Positions 23,049-35,336 are shown, counted from the stretch's first letter. The stretch is DNA of 64,000 nucleotides from Blastobasis lacticolella (GCA_905147135.1 LR990051.1:15591115-15655114), one strand, 5' to 3'. Notes: generated by a model from the letters alone, not told the origin. Translations and numbers: made by a program.

Positions 23049-23744
23049 TGTTATTAAAATGTGCACTCGCATAAAACCACCAAATATAATAACAGTGCCT
23101 GAACTTTCGAGACATAGACAATAGCTCAAAGAGTATATAACCACTACGTATGAATAGCTTATCAAGAAAAATCATAGACAACCTATAAAAAGACATGTAC
23201 ACTTTTGTTAACCTGTAGATTTTTTTTCCTTAATCTTATAACCTTTACCAACTGATTTTTTATTTCCTAAATTCCGTTCCTTTCCGATGATTTTATGTTT
23301 TTACTGTAGAATAAATCTTAGGTATTATTTTCGGGAATTAAAAATTAAATAATTAATAAATAATTTTCGAAAATCATTTCACAAAAAATAAATTTCTGAA
23401 CGCACACATGATGTCTTCAGAAAAAAATAAAGTTGTGGCTTAAAGGTCTCAGCAACCAGGCCATAATCTCCCAAAAAAAAATTGTTGTTACACTATTTGA
23501 CAGGATTGGACAACAAATGTTTGACATGTAATAAACAAATCAGCATCTATTGAAATGATTAAGTATTCATTACACATATCGAGTTTTCATTGTTTTTAAG
23601 ATGTATTCTGCTATTCGGGAAGGAAACAAATCCAACAAATCAAAAACCATGGCAATCGGTCCAGCCGTTCTCGAGTTATAAGTGTTGTAACAAACACGAC
23701 TTTCTTTTATATATATATATAGATATATAGATATAGATATAGAA

Positions 23745-24265
23745 GTAGGTTAAGTTCGGCTGCATTTGCCGTGTGGCGAATAAGGAGGCTAACGGATGTG
23801 AATACAGCTAGATTAGTTTATTATATATTATGTCGTACGGCATCATACTCAAAAACGAGCTGTATGAGCAATATATGGATTACGTCGACGTGATTCGCTC
23901 AAAGAATTGTTTGAAGAAATTGATGTATTGACTTTCTCAAGTCAATATATATTTGATAATATTAAGTATGTTAGAAAGCATTACCCATTTGCTAAAAATA
24001 CTGATATTCATAATGTCAATTTAAGAAACAAGAATAAACTGATAACACTGTTGTTCAGACTCAGCAAAGTAAATTCAGCTTTCATGGGTGTATAAGATTT
24101 TATAATCATATTCCTGAATGTATTATTAATTTGCCTGAATCACAATTTAAAGAAAAGGTGTAAACAACTTTAATGAAAAAAGCCTATTATAAAATTGATG
24201 AATATATCAATGACAAAAATGTATGGTGTACAACTCTCTTCGAAATAGGAAGTTATTTCTAAATT
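23745..24265 (+). pseudogene. LINE reverse transcriptase, C-terminal part (continuation)
   Basis: This resumes the LINE cut at 15775. 'SSAAFAVWRIRRLTDVNTA' leads to 'LFEEIDVLTFSSQYIFDNI', then 'DIHNVNLRNKNKL' and 'RLSKVNSAFMG'. After a stop come 'FYNHIPECIINLPESQF', 'KKAYYKIDEYINDKNVW' and the end. The block order matches the fragment at 1902-2297. About 20 residues expected between the two halves are missing, which fits a small loss at the Helitron insertion. Confidence 0.7.
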
Positions 24266-25213
24266 TACAATTTTGTAAATTGGGTGATTTGATGTGGAAT
24301 AGTTATTGAACAAATATTTTTTTAATATGTACGGCATTGGCAGTGCATGCTCACTTAAAAGTCTGCCTGGTGGTGACGTGGGGGTCGGGTCGTTCTCTTC
24401 CCTCAAATATGGTTGAATTGGACGATGGCTGGGCCCTGCGTCATACTCGTGAACGGGTGCTGCCTAGGTGGACTGGCCTGCTTTTGCTGTAGTATTTTTA
24501 TTTTTAGTTATCTTGACCGATTTGTTCCGAGAGGTTCACATCATATTCCAATCAAGACAGGCTCACTCGAATTAAATTGACAAATGTATGAGTGGGTGAG
24601 TTTCTTGCCGTTTCTTCTTCCCACAGATGGTTATTTTCCTAACTGAAGCGGCATACTGACAGACAGACGACATTCTTTTTACTTATTTGTTCCGAGCTCA
24701 GGGGGCGACGCGGGTAGGCCGGCTGGTGCGTGCGGGTGCTCGTGCTGGTAGGCTGATTGGGGCCGGGCACGATTGATTGACACACATGATTCGCTTAGGC
24801 GGTTATGTGCGAGGCGTGTATCGGTGCCCGGTGTCTCGCCGGGGTGATCCCTCGTGCGCGCTGATCGGTCTGCATGCGTCGCCCCCTACCTGAATGAGCT
24901 CGCTTAACTTTCCCTTCGTTTTTAATAGATTTTTGAATTTGAAAAGAGATTAATTGACATAATCCTAATTCAATAAATACGTTTTTATTTTAATTTTTTA
25001 CCACTTACCGTAAAACGGAACGCGTCCATAAGATTCTCAAAAGAAAAAAAATCCTGAAGCAAATCGAATATTATATAAGCTCAATGTAGCAGAAAATATA
25101 CATTACGTACGTATATTTTATTAAAAAACTACTACATATTTTATGATTAATTCCCTACCTACTATATTTTTATGGCTTCTAAATCCGAAAATACTATATT
25201 TGGCCTAAAAATA
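24266..25213. other. LINE 3' UTR and outer hAT interior; no gene
   Basis: A block at about 24590-24650 ('gagtttcttgccgtttcttctt..') resembles a LINE 3' UTR. A GC-rich stretch at about 24690-24900 has no recognisable coding. The hAT subterminal sequence starts near 25120. Confidence 0.35.
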
Positions 25214-25234
25214 GTTGGCAACCCTAATCGCAAT

Positions 25235-26126
25235 ATACCCTATACAAAACCATTATACCTTAGTGTCCAGCTTAGTAATACCGTTTCCATTTAGCTGGCA
25301 TACACTAATATAGTCAAGGCCAAAGGTCAGCAACAATAGTAAAAAGTAATACAAATACTAACACTATTCCTATACTAGGCAATACCATAATACCCTAGTA
25401 TCCAGCTTAGTAATACGGATTCCATTTAGGCAGGTCTTGTGACAATCACTTGTGGTGCAGGACATAAAAGGTAATTCTCGTGAACGAGCCCCAATAAAAC
25501 AGCGTCCTCTATTTGCTGGGGACACTTACACACGAAATTAACCTGCGACTGAGTGCCTCGGGTACTGGCGAGAACGGAGGTGTTAAGTTTCATACATGCC
25601 TATGATTGAATATTTGCAGACCTATACAAGAACTAAGCGTAATTTGCGGTTTTGTTCGTTAACGTTCATTAAAGTGTAAGATTTTTACAAATTATTTGTC
25701 TTAAGGTTTCCGCCGGTTTTCTAAAAGAGCCGCTATATCAGCGTGCCGCTATTACGTAAATACATATATAAACACATATGCACACTGAAAATAAAAATGG
25801 GGTAATCAAAAAGAAATGGAATATCTGCCACAATCATGACACAACTCTTTAAGCTGCATTGAAAAACAGACACCACATGTATCTAGCGCCAATGTGTTGG
25901 CTATTAAAGTAACAAACCCTTGCTCTATACAATTAAATAATACAATTGTTTGTTTGTACTTATCTTGTTTGACAAAAGAAACGCACTATAAACATACCAT
26001 AAGAACCAAACTACCACAGCTACTTCTGTCGAATCGAATTTAATGGAATAGCTTATTAATTAATTAATACCTATCAGTATTGTCTCACTAAACCATCTAA
26101 TTTGGGTTAAGTAAATAATCTCTAAA
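25235..26126. other. No gene recognised
   Basis: The sequence contains two similar blocks, 'ataccttagtgtccagcttagtaatacc' at about 25256 and 'ataccctagtatccagcttagtaatacgg' at about 25390. This is a diverged local direct repeat about 135 bp apart. I see nothing coding. Confidence 0.35.
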
Positions 26127-26505
26127 ATAGTAGTTTATGCAACTGTCATATAAAAGGGGGTATTAAAACATGAGTGTCTGTTTATCATACGAGGCGTAGC
26201 CGAGTATGATAATAGTTTGACACGAGTGTTTTAATACCTAATTATATGCAGTTGCATACACTACTTTATCTACACTCATATTTTTACGTTAAAATATCGT
26301 ACCTATATTTCTCAACTTAGCTGGAAGTAAGCTGCGAGTCAGTTCTGTTGTATCTACGCGTCGAGGATATCAAGCGGCGGGAAATTCACATTACTACTTT
26401 CACATTTATCTATTTATTTGCTTAAAATAAGAAAAAACATTTACAAACACAAATTACAACAATTACAAAAATATTCTGTTTAGCGAGAAAATAATTACAC
26501 AGAAT
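26127..26505. mobile_element. Palindromic MITE of the 'aatagtagtttatgcaactg' family
   Basis: The left end 'aatagtagtttatgcaactg..ataaaagggggtatt' is answered at about 26241-26269 by 'tatgcagttgcatacactact'. The interior from about 26285 to 26505 corresponds, inverted, to 60600-60800 ('tcaagcggcgggaaattcac', 'catttatctatttatttgctt', 'aaacacaaattacaacaatta'). An inner palindrome 'tatcatac..gtatgata' lies at about 26187-26211. I see no coding. Confidence 0.6.
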
Positions 26506-26879
26506 ATAAACATGAAAATTTAAAATTTGAATTTGAATTTGTTAAAGACATCTAAGTATTCAGCCTACATTACGCCGTGTCCCGGCGCCCGACAAAAAAT
26601 TTAAAATAAAAGTGTTGCATAATGATTAAAAAGTTATTTTACGATACAGCTGTCATGAAAATAGTATGGGAAATGCTGTATCGAAAAGTAATTTTTTAAA
26701 ATTTTATAGTCTGGCGTGAAAAAAGTGTACCCTTAAACGACTGTTTTCGAATATGTAATTGGAACATTACGCTATGAATGTAGATAAAAGCTATTATAAA
26801 CAAAAGCTACAAAGCAAATGAGTTAATAGTTTCACAAGCTCACTGGAAGACGCGATGTGGTCAGGCTCTAATATGAGCG

Positions 26880-27137
26880 AGCGCTTCATCCTTATGTCGT
26901 GGATCTTCCAACTATCCGCACGAGCCGCTTTGGCTCGACTTTTATAATGCGTACGGCGAAGGAGTGGAATGCGTTGCCTGCGAGTGTGTTCCCTGATCAA
27001 TATAATCTGGATGCCATCAAGGCTAGAGTGAATAGGCTGTTCCTAGACAGGCATGCTCCATCATCGACCGCATCGTCACTTACCACCGGGTGAGGTGGCG
27101 GTCAAATGCCTGGCTAGTAAAGTAATAAAAAAAATAT
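26880..27137 (+). pseudogene. Jockey-like LINE, extreme C-terminus and poly(A)-type tail
   Basis: The frame at 26899-27093 reads 'DLPTIRTSRFGSTFIMRTAK', 'EWNALPASVFPDQYNL', 'FLDRHAPSSTASSL'. I know these blocks as the end of Jockey/R1-type reverse transcriptase proteins in Lepidoptera. A short 3' UTR ('tgcctggctagtaaagtaat') and an A-rich tail follow at 27121-27137. The element is heavily 5'-truncated. Confidence 0.7.
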
Positions 27138-27316
27138 GAGGTCGAACTGATACTGATAAAAGGCGTCTTAAAAAATATTTCTTACATTCAAACTTACAAA
27201 CAATACTCTTTACACCATATCAATAACTTTATTTAGATATTCTAAATATTTCCTCCACACTTACCACATTATTCTTCTCAAACCATTTTAAGTGAATTCC
27301 TTTTATTTTGTTCCAG

Positions 27317-27385
27317 GTACGAGTGTTTCTTTACGCAACTGTACCTATAGTCGTTGCCAGCTTATTTGACCCGGTCACCGTCCAG
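27317..27385 (+). CDS. Candidate internal 69-nt exon of an unknown gene
   Basis: A pyrimidine-rich stretch ends in ttccag at 27316. The next 69 bases are an open phase-0 frame of 23 codons, 'VRVFLYATVPIVVASLFDPV' plus TVQ. They are followed by a strong donor, CAG|GTAAGA. The encoded peptide is hydrophobic and could be membrane-embedded. No neighbouring exon was found on this strand, and short chance exons occur. I do not recognise the family. Confidence 0.25.
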
Positions 27386-28934
27386 GTAAGACACGTCAGA
27401 CACGTGTAACGCAAGGGTTTTAGACGGCGGAGAATGTGGCAACCCTCACTATACAGCCGGTGTCGAATAAAACAAAAAGAAATGCCATTTGGACAATAAT
27501 TTTGACTTTCAAACTTGTAATGCACGATAATTACTGTACGTGGCTTTTCGTGGACACTAACGACGGCCTTTTGTGTATTAAATCAAAATTTCTTGTCTAT
27601 GATAATCATTATGTTCTTACTAGGTCGTTTGTACTGTAAATTATAGAAATGAGGACAGGCAAATGATGATGATGTTGATATGTAGTTTGCACTGTTTTAT
27701 TTAGTGAAATGGGCTATTTTTATCTTCGTTTCCCATACGAAGTCAAGAGGAAAAGCCAGCTACAAATATTTTTGGATGATCATTACCGTTTTTACCGGGT
27801 ACGCGAGGCAAGTCCCCATTGCCCGCGGGAGCACAGGGCCCCGAAACGTGCAAACAAAACCATTACTTTCGCCATTATTTTCGGATAATGGAAATCATAT
27901 TAGAGACAATTTATGTCTATCTATCTAGCAGAAAAAGTACAAAAATAGCTGCAAAATTTGCAGTTACTCTATTATATGATTAATAGAATACCTATTTATA
28001 ATGAAGTGCAATACCTAGCACCTAGTAGCACGTAATGATTTCGGTTTCGGCTGAAAATCTAATTTCCCATAATGCCTTTTACTAACTCTCCTTAAATTAT
28101 TTTTCACACATTGCCGCAGCATTGTTACTTAGTAGAAAAATAAGTTTCTTTCTTTGTTATGATGTCTCGGTCTAAAAATATAATCGATTCACTTTTATGC
28201 GTTCTAAAAAGACCCCATACTCGTGAACCCAAAGTCTGATTTTTATCAGGGCTTCAAGTCCGTTAATTTATTAAGGCTGGATAGAATTCTAATAAAAATT
28301 GTCAAAGCACAAGTAAAGGAAAAAGAAACAAATATGGTAAATAATACCTATATCATATAAAAATACAGCTCCTCGAGGTCAAAAACTTAAATTATACTCC
28401 GTACACTATTCGCAAACAAACTTTTTTCATTTAAATCAGAATTGTCTCTAGGTCGAAAGTACATGCCGACTGATCTATTAATCCTTGCAGTGACAACGCA
28501 CCTGCGGTTCTGCATTATAGTTTTCTGCAACCTAAATGCATGAATCGTAGATATCTATGGGCGACAGTTCCTGTTTACTATCAGGTGGGCTCGCTGCTCG
28601 TTTGTCAGTGTATAGAAAAAAACTTTACTATCAAGAACAGCCCTGTGTTAGTTCACTCTGTGTGTCCTGTATAAGATCATTATTTTTAAGCGGCGCATAC
28701 TCGATATTCAACATCTGTCAAGTTGAGAAACGTCGTTCGTGCTCGAAGCAAAAAACTCTAGTCTAGCTCGTTACTACCAGCCAGACGAAGCAAAACGTTG
28801 ACAGTTCAAAGAGTACGAGGAATCTGATTATTGAGCGTGTACCTGTCGTCAGATTGTATCCGATATACAGACGTCCCATGGCGTGGCAACACGGAGGGTG
28901 TAACGATCACTATGTACCATGAGCTCGTCACCGT
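27386..28934. other. No gene recognised
   Basis: Frames of 60-75 codons here have no domain and no splice context. Confidence 0.3.
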
Positions 28935-29045
28935 GTAATTTATTTATATAACTATTTATTGTACACAGTAAAACATACAGGTAAAAACACAATTATTAAT
29001 GACACAACAGGCACAACTTATTTCTCAAAAGATATCCACCGTCCA
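28935..29045 (-). repeat. Retroelement tail of the 'gtgcacaataaa' family (minus strand)
   Basis: On the minus strand this reads 'gagaaataagttgtgcctgttgtg', then 'actgtgtacaataaatag' and a (taaa)n-like tail. It is a diverged relative of the tails at 14840 and 35640. Just upstream lies a short iteration of 'cagtctcgcagcctcg' (29045-29075). Confidence 0.55.
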
Positions 29046-30962
29046 CAGTCTCGCAGCCTCGCAGTCTCGCAGCATGCACAATAAAAGAGTAGGTGAAGGA
29101 ATCGTCGTTCATCTCTCTATACTCAGTCTGATATAACATTACGTTGAGTTTATAGTACCTAAAACGTTATATTGTTTATTTATACTTCTTTACACTTTAT
29201 TACCTTTGGTCTAAAGGAATTCCACATCGAGTTAAATAAATAAAACATCGAAACTGATGTAACATTTAACTTATTTCGTTAATCAGGAACAGTTTGTAAA
29301 ATTTATGGACGAAGTAGTCGCTTAGGCGTCATAAAATAATAAGTTTTTAATTTTTTGTTAGTTTGAAATTTGAACTGTGGGAATTTAGAAGATAAGGGTT
29401 TCAAGCAATTTGACCGGGAAACGAGTGGAAACGAGGCAGTCAGCCCGATCATCGTATCGATTTCCGAAACAAGAAATTCCCAGGTTTTCCAAATTTCCAC
29501 GGGAAACATTAGGTCTTATTATTATTCTCTTTATTATTATCTTCTCATTATTATTTTGTATTGCTTTCGTTTTCGTTTCTTTCGTTCTCTATATCCATAG
29601 TGTCGATGATTTGGCTTTTTTGGGATTTATCTTTGTTTCTAAGTTAAAGCGTAAGTTAGATTCTCATTACTTTTGTGGTAGTTAGAGTATTTACTAGGAC
29701 TCTTAGGGTCTTCAATGTAAGGTGATTAAAAACCAAATTATAAAGTAAAAAGTTTTTAAAAAGAAAAAGATTACTAAATTTAACCGTCACTGGAAAAAAC
29801 ATGATGTAGCCGAGTTCTTTGTGTTATTTACTCATTTATATCAATAATATTTTACTGAGATAAATGAACGGAGGTTAATATGCGTTTATGACTCGACTTG
29901 TCGCTAGACACAAACCTGGGGCACAGTTTCGGGTGTGACATTGACATTAAACACAGAGAACGGTTAGTGCACGAAACTCGATTTGGTATTTAATGACTGA
30001 GGCTGCTCTAACTAAGCTTACGCTCTACGTCTGCCGAATTCTGGTACGGATTCACGTTCCGATTAAGTACTTAAAGCTTTAATGACATTTTCCTACAGAT
30101 CTCTAGTTTGGGTCTGAGTCGTTAGCGTCTTTCATACTAAGCACATATACATACCGCGTGCACGTAAATAAAATAAAAATAATAGTCTCTCGATCGCTTG
30201 CAAGCAAATAGGCAGGAGTGGAATTAGGACGAGATGATCGGAATACGTGTGACGGTTTGAGCTAAATAGACAATAGGTGACCGGGTCGTTCGATATCGAG
30301 GTTTCGCTGGACACATGAGCTGGACATGTGGTCTATATGTTCATGTGTGGGCTGGTGGTGTAGGTTGGAAGGTGAGCCCCAGTTTTCCTATCGTTTAGGT
30401 AGGCTTTCCGAGACCTTAAAGTCTCTATTACATATGATTTAGGTGAGGATAACGTTAGGGTTTGGTAACCAATAGGGTTAGGGTGGCCACAGAAGAAAGA
30501 AGAATCCGTTTGCCGTTTCGAGAGATGTCAAAGATAAGTTGCATGTTTACTTTATACCTTGTTGGATTTCTTGTGCTGATTTTATAAATTGTTTGACTTT
30601 AATCATCTTACTTACGCGGCTTTTATGTTTTATTCGTTTCATTTGTGCGGTATTTGATATTTGATTTTACTCTTATTCACGTGAACTCAATTTTATTCAT
30701 TGGCGGATATTTTCCGAACATTCATGCGGTTGATTTAAACATACATATTATTTTTCCTTGCAACGGTTTTCAAAATTTATTCATAACGTAATGGGTCTGA
30801 AAATTTCCATCGATAACTAGACGATCACTTACGGCCAAATCACAATATTTGAAATTATGTTTATTAAGTTATGTCTACCTTTTATAGGTAGAGACTCGTA
30901 TGTGTTATTAACTAATGTTTTCGAGGCAAAAGATATAGAGCCTTCGTAGGCTGGAAAATGGG
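29046..30962. other. No gene recognised
   Basis: AT-rich sequence with short frames only. Confidence 0.3.
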
Positions 30963-31068
30963 CATATATCACTGCGATCTCCTACCTGCCTGACAAGCGT
31001 GGAGGTTATGGCAATAACCTCCCCTTTTGTGGGAGAGGTTCTTAGTCCTGCTGTGAACCATTATGGGC
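30963..31068 (-). repeat. Dispersed repeat of the 'cagcccataacagtcca' family (inverted fragment)
   Basis: Read on the minus strand, 'cagcccataatggttcacagcaggact' is followed by 'aacctctcccacaaaaggggagg' and 'cttgtcaggcaggt'. These are the blocks of the repeat at 5386 and elsewhere. Confidence 0.55.
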
Positions 31069-32324
31069 TGTCTGGCGATGCGATGAGCGCTGTGAGCTGT
31101 GCCGAAACGATGTTGTTCCCAAGTCCACAGTGAGTCAAGACTGGGTGGGGACAGTGAGAGGCCGCAGGTGAACGACCAGAAAGCACACGTCTGTGCCGAC
31201 TATGGTCGAGGCCGTGACTGCTATGTGCAGAGTCAGGTAGGGAAAACGTAAGGATCACGTCGGGGTCACCACTTTGGCGGTGAAGAGATAAGGTAGCCAC
31301 CAATGTTGGCAAGTGAAGATGGTAAACGTGGAAAAGGGTAATTACCCACCTGGCCGGGTGTCATGACATGACATTTGACCGTCGGAAATTGTATATATGC
31401 CGCGGAAGTTGGTTTCGCTAGCGCGATATAGGACGGTTAGCGCCATCTATGTGCCGATTGCTTGCCAACCTTGTGTTCGTGTACTCTTAATTTGAGCACT
31501 GCTGAACTTCCCTACTGGAGCGACAGATGTCCCCACAGTAGATTAAAACATTTACTACTTATCGTGTCAGTTATCAATAGATTAAGGATAAAAATTATTT
31601 ATTTATTATAGATACTTGACTAAAAACCGAGCAACGCTAATGGCACTGTTTAGCTGAAAGCAGATTTAATTTTAATTTTAAAAATAATTTGAACTCCGTT
31701 CATAGATTTTGAATTTTTGTATACGTTATGATAAATTATACGAAAATTGCAAATAAACGAAAACGCAACTACAAAAAAAAAACAAAATAACGCAGACGCT
31801 TAAAAATTTACGTGTTCCAACATCGAATTTTTTTTGTTAAAATCAGCCCGCAGCGTTGTAATTGTGAGTTCACAAGGAAATGCACTGCAGTTCTACAATT
31901 TATGTATCACTTTATTATTTTTTATAAGGCACTTATAAATAAAAAAATCCTGTGTTTCATAAGTGAGTAGGTACCTTGAGAGAGTTGAGTACCTTGTTAG
32001 TAAATATTTTGTAACGATAATGTTAGTTCTTGGAAGCACGGTAAAGTAAGAGACATTTTTACGAACAAAACCAAACATTGAATGTTAAATTTCGTGGTCT
32101 TCCTTTTATTTAATCGTTATTTGATAATTATTTAAGTAAAATTAATTAAGTAAAGTAATTAAGTAAAATAATACTTTTAACCGGTATAATAAAATACATA
32201 CGCTTTTTTCGCATTTGTCGGGTGCGATTCTCAAAACAGGAAGGCGATGTTTTTAAATCGATGAATGTTCAAATTATTTAAAAAAACAAAATAAAATCTT
32301 CTTTTTATGTTTCAAAGGTTGACT
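31069..32324. other. No gene recognised
   Basis: A moderately GC-rich stretch (31069-31520) differs from its AT-rich surroundings and contains 'ttgtatatatgcc' at about 31390. I see no coding, LTR pair or TIR in it. Confidence 0.3.
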
Positions 32325-32435
32325 AGAAGAAATACCCGTGAGGGTTAAGTCCGCCTTTGTACATACCATTGTATATTTATATAAATGTGTAATATTGTGT
32401 TGGTGCAATAAAGAATACTTAAATCAATAAATGAA
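32325..32435 (+). repeat. LINE 3' UTR end with stem, 'aagtccgcc' and 'gtgcaataaag' blocks
   Basis: 'agaaatacccgtgagggtta', then 'agtccgcctttgtacat', then about 50 bases on 'gtgttggtgcaataaagaata' and a degenerate A/T-rich repeat. The same module order occurs at 39515-39590 and 49672-49750. Confidence 0.55.
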
Positions 32436-34534
32436 TCAAAGTATGCTGTCAGTAAAACCTATCTATATATTAAAGTGTTTCCCCTCCGTGTGGCATAGCC
32501 GTGGGACCCTGTATAGGAAAATTGTATTAAGAACTTTTCCAGTATTGTTCGTAATAGCGGAGAGAACTTTGCTTACGACTATCATCATTAATATCTTCCT
32601 ATTTGCAGCGTATTATCCTTAATATAACTTTATTAGGAAATATTAGTAATATTATCGAATATAAAGGTAAGTAATAAAAAGGCCAGAAACAATATTCATT
32701 TATTACAAAACATAAAAAGTTTCGAAATCGGGTCACCTCGCTTCTAATCACCCTATAAACTAGTCAATCTAAAAAGTTGGGCACTGCAACCATCTTTTCA
32801 AAAAGTTTTCTAATTTAGTTGAAGTACCTACGTCTATTAAAGTTCCAGTAAGTCAATAATGAGCACCGCAGAGTTATGTTGTAGCCAGCTACGAGGCTTT
32901 CATTCTCTTCTCATAATAATGTCGTTGTACTTCCCGCTACAGTCTCGTATTCAACCAAATAAACGTAGTAATGTGTCAGCTAGGTCTTCTGGAAGGAAAT
33001 GAAATTAAGTTGTTGTTGTTGTTAATATAATCTCTGTACAAGTTCTTCGAGTGACGCGCGAGCGATGCGAAATGAGACAACACTCGAAAGTTACACAAGT
33101 AAGTCACGTAACTGAAACGTTTCCTGGGCTTCGATTCTGGTACGGAAATCGTCTCAGTTTACTGCAACTGTTACAATTGCATTGCATGTCAAACGTGTGA
33201 TGGTTCTTCAAATGACAGATGTTGAGTTACAACTTTCATGAGTTCGAACTTTTCCACAATTCGTTTTCTAGTACTTTAGTTGCATTATGGTTTTATATGG
33301 CTGTTGGTACTCCAATAAATAAATGAATTACTAAGTTGCATCTTTCTTAGTTGTCAAACTACCTTCAATTCTGTCAACGAAAACGTGTCAAAGGTCGAAC
33401 AATGATTTAACTGCAATTTAACTGGGATGATGCTGGGACTGACTCGATACCTCGACGTAGTTATAGTAACATCACAGTTACATTGCAACATAATAACAAC
33501 TGCATTGCTCACCAGAATCGGTACCCTGTGTCAAAAAGCGTCGCGCCCCGTGTTGCTATTACCATATATAATTTCTTGTCGCTATATAATTATGCAAAAT
33601 TTTAGATAAATAGCTTTTTCCCGCGACTTTGGAAATAGTTTTTATGACAGTTTAGCTTTTGCCGTCGATACCATTTTAAATTACCGACGTATTGTATAAA
33701 TGCTAGTGCTACGGAGAGGTCAAACTGTATCCAGAATAACATGAAACATAGTTCGGGTAGGTAGATTGTACCACGGACTTTAAGCTACAAAACTATGAAA
33801 TCCGTTCAGTAGTTTTTGCGACAGACAGACAAATTTATAAAAATAGTTATTTTTGGCGTAATTACCGTACCCCGACTATATTTCTGAAAGATCTTCAATA
33901 TACAGACACAGCATGTTTACAGTTTTATAATAGTATAGATAGATAGATAAACATTCCAGTGACGTTAGTGGACAATCTGACGGTTTCTCAATTCCTGATA
34001 TTCAACGTACTCGTACTTAAAAACTTTCATAGTTCTAATATAGGTATCTAGTACTGAATAGATAGTCCACGAAATTAACTTACCTCTATATAAATAGAAG
34101 TGACCCTGTTTATTTATAAACCATTCGGGATAAGGTGTACATCCGATAACAGGAGTGACCGCAAATAAGTTGGTTTCAGAAAACAGAATTTCTTCGCGTT
34201 AGGTAGGGTCGAGTGGCGTACATTGATTTCCTTTGGGTTTTGTGAATCTTGTGGGTAACTTGCGTGGGTATTTGAATAATTTCTTTTTATATTTGAATAA
34301 TGACTTGTTTGATTTTTGCCTACATCTCTGTGGACTACCGTCGTTTGAAATTCTTACAACAGTCCCCCAGCCACAAAACAGGAACAACTTGATTTCTATC
34401 CATATCTACCACAAAGACTATAAAATTAATTTAGGTATTATCGTCAGGGTCCAATCGGCTCCCGATAGTATTCCACCAGTACGCAGAGACCCTAAAGAAG
34501 ACCTTGGTCAATATCGATTTGCCAACAGTATTAG
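32436..34534. other. No gene recognised
   Basis: Open frames such as 34233-34670 run partly into the LINE tail that follows. The upstream part has no domain. Confidence 0.3.
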
Positions 34535-34690
34535 TAGCGGAACATACAGTGTGGACCACAAGGTGGACCGACGACCTAGTCAAGATCGCAGGTACCAGGA
34601 CCGGCCTTTGTGGAGATCTTTGGGGGAGGCCTTGCCCCAGGAGTGGGCATCTTTCGGGCCTTTCGGCTGATATGATGATGATGATTAGTG
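34535..34690 (+). pseudogene. Non-LTR element, C-terminal remnant with (tga)n tail
   Basis: Across one frameshift the sequence gives 'TTRWTDDLVKIAGTR' and then 'QDRPLWRSLGEALPQEWASF', a stop, and gatgatgatgatt. This ending is typical of several RTE-like lepidopteran LINEs. Only the last 50 or so codons are present. Confidence 0.55.
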
Positions 34691-35336
34691 GCACATTGTA
34701 TTTAACATGACATATTATACGTAAGCATGTAGAACAGCATATAGAGCAGATAATATTGGCAATATATGCTTATTCATCAATATCAACGTCCATTCATGAA
34801 TGGACGGATGAAAAGTAAACCAAACAATCGACTTTATCTTCGAACTGAACCCGGTGAATAATAATTGACATCGTCAAAAGGCTATCGCTACGGAAATTGG
34901 CCGCAAATAAACAAGATTCGCAGCCGTCTGACAAAAGGCGCTTGCCCGATTGATTTTATTATAAAAATCGCATTGTTTTGATTTCCCAACGGACGGAGGG
35001 TTTTATGAATATTTATAATCATGCCCATGTTTTGTCTGCAGCGCACTCGCTGTGACATTGTGTTGTGCAAATTAATATTAATATGTAGCTATCTCCGATA
35101 CTTAAAACCCTACCGGAGTATTTATTTTAACCAATCCTTGTAAATTTATATATAGGCTTACCTGTGTACGTTACTAACCTAAGGAAGTGACATGAAAAAT
35201 TATACCAAATCCTGGTAAAATTGAAATTTACACTTCTGAAATGTGTCTAAATGAAAACACATTTTTGACGTGGGTAATTAATATCATCATAATGAAACTG
35301 TATTCAGTTTTGGAAACAAATCAAAACTAAGTCCGG

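Larger units (their letters stand above)
15826..23737 (-). mobile_element. Helitron (Rep/helicase-coding, defective), minus strand
   Basis: The 3' end on the minus strand is a GGCG..CGCC hairpin followed by GGGTCAG and CTAG, with the expected host T next to it (15825 on the plus strand is A). The 5' end lies within the (GATATA)n stretch at about 23722-23743. It reads TCTATAT.. then 'aaagaaagtcgtgtttgttac' and 'aactcgagaacggctgg', a 5' end common in lepidopteran Helitrons. The exact 5' base is uncertain because several GA|T steps occur in the repeat. It codes a Rep-helicase with two introns. A hAT-like element at 17247-19571 interrupts the helicase. It sits inside a dead LINE. Confidence 0.85.
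14426..25226. mobile_element. Outer hAT-like element (non-autonomous), host of the nested block
   Basis: The left end TAGGGTTGCCAAC (14426-14438) is matched by its exact reverse complement at 25214-25226. The flanking 8-bp direct repeats gtcgcaat (14418-14425) and atcgcaat (25227-25234) differ at one base. An 8-bp duplication and TIRs that start TAGGG fit the hAT superfamily. Subterminal 'tatagtagg'/'cctactata' motifs occur at both ends. I see no transposase. Removing the nested LINE and everything inside it leaves only about 1 kb of element sequence. What fills 24266-25213 beyond the LINE is unclear. Confidence 0.75.

Noticed and set aside
31061..31540. LTR of a retrotransposon (GC-richer block with a TATA-like string)
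   Set aside because: No second LTR, no primer-binding site or polypurine tract, and no gag-pol coding in the window.
34233..34670. 145-codon open frame as a gene
   Set aside because: Its C-terminal third is a LINE remnant and the rest has no domain. It ends in the (tga)n tail.
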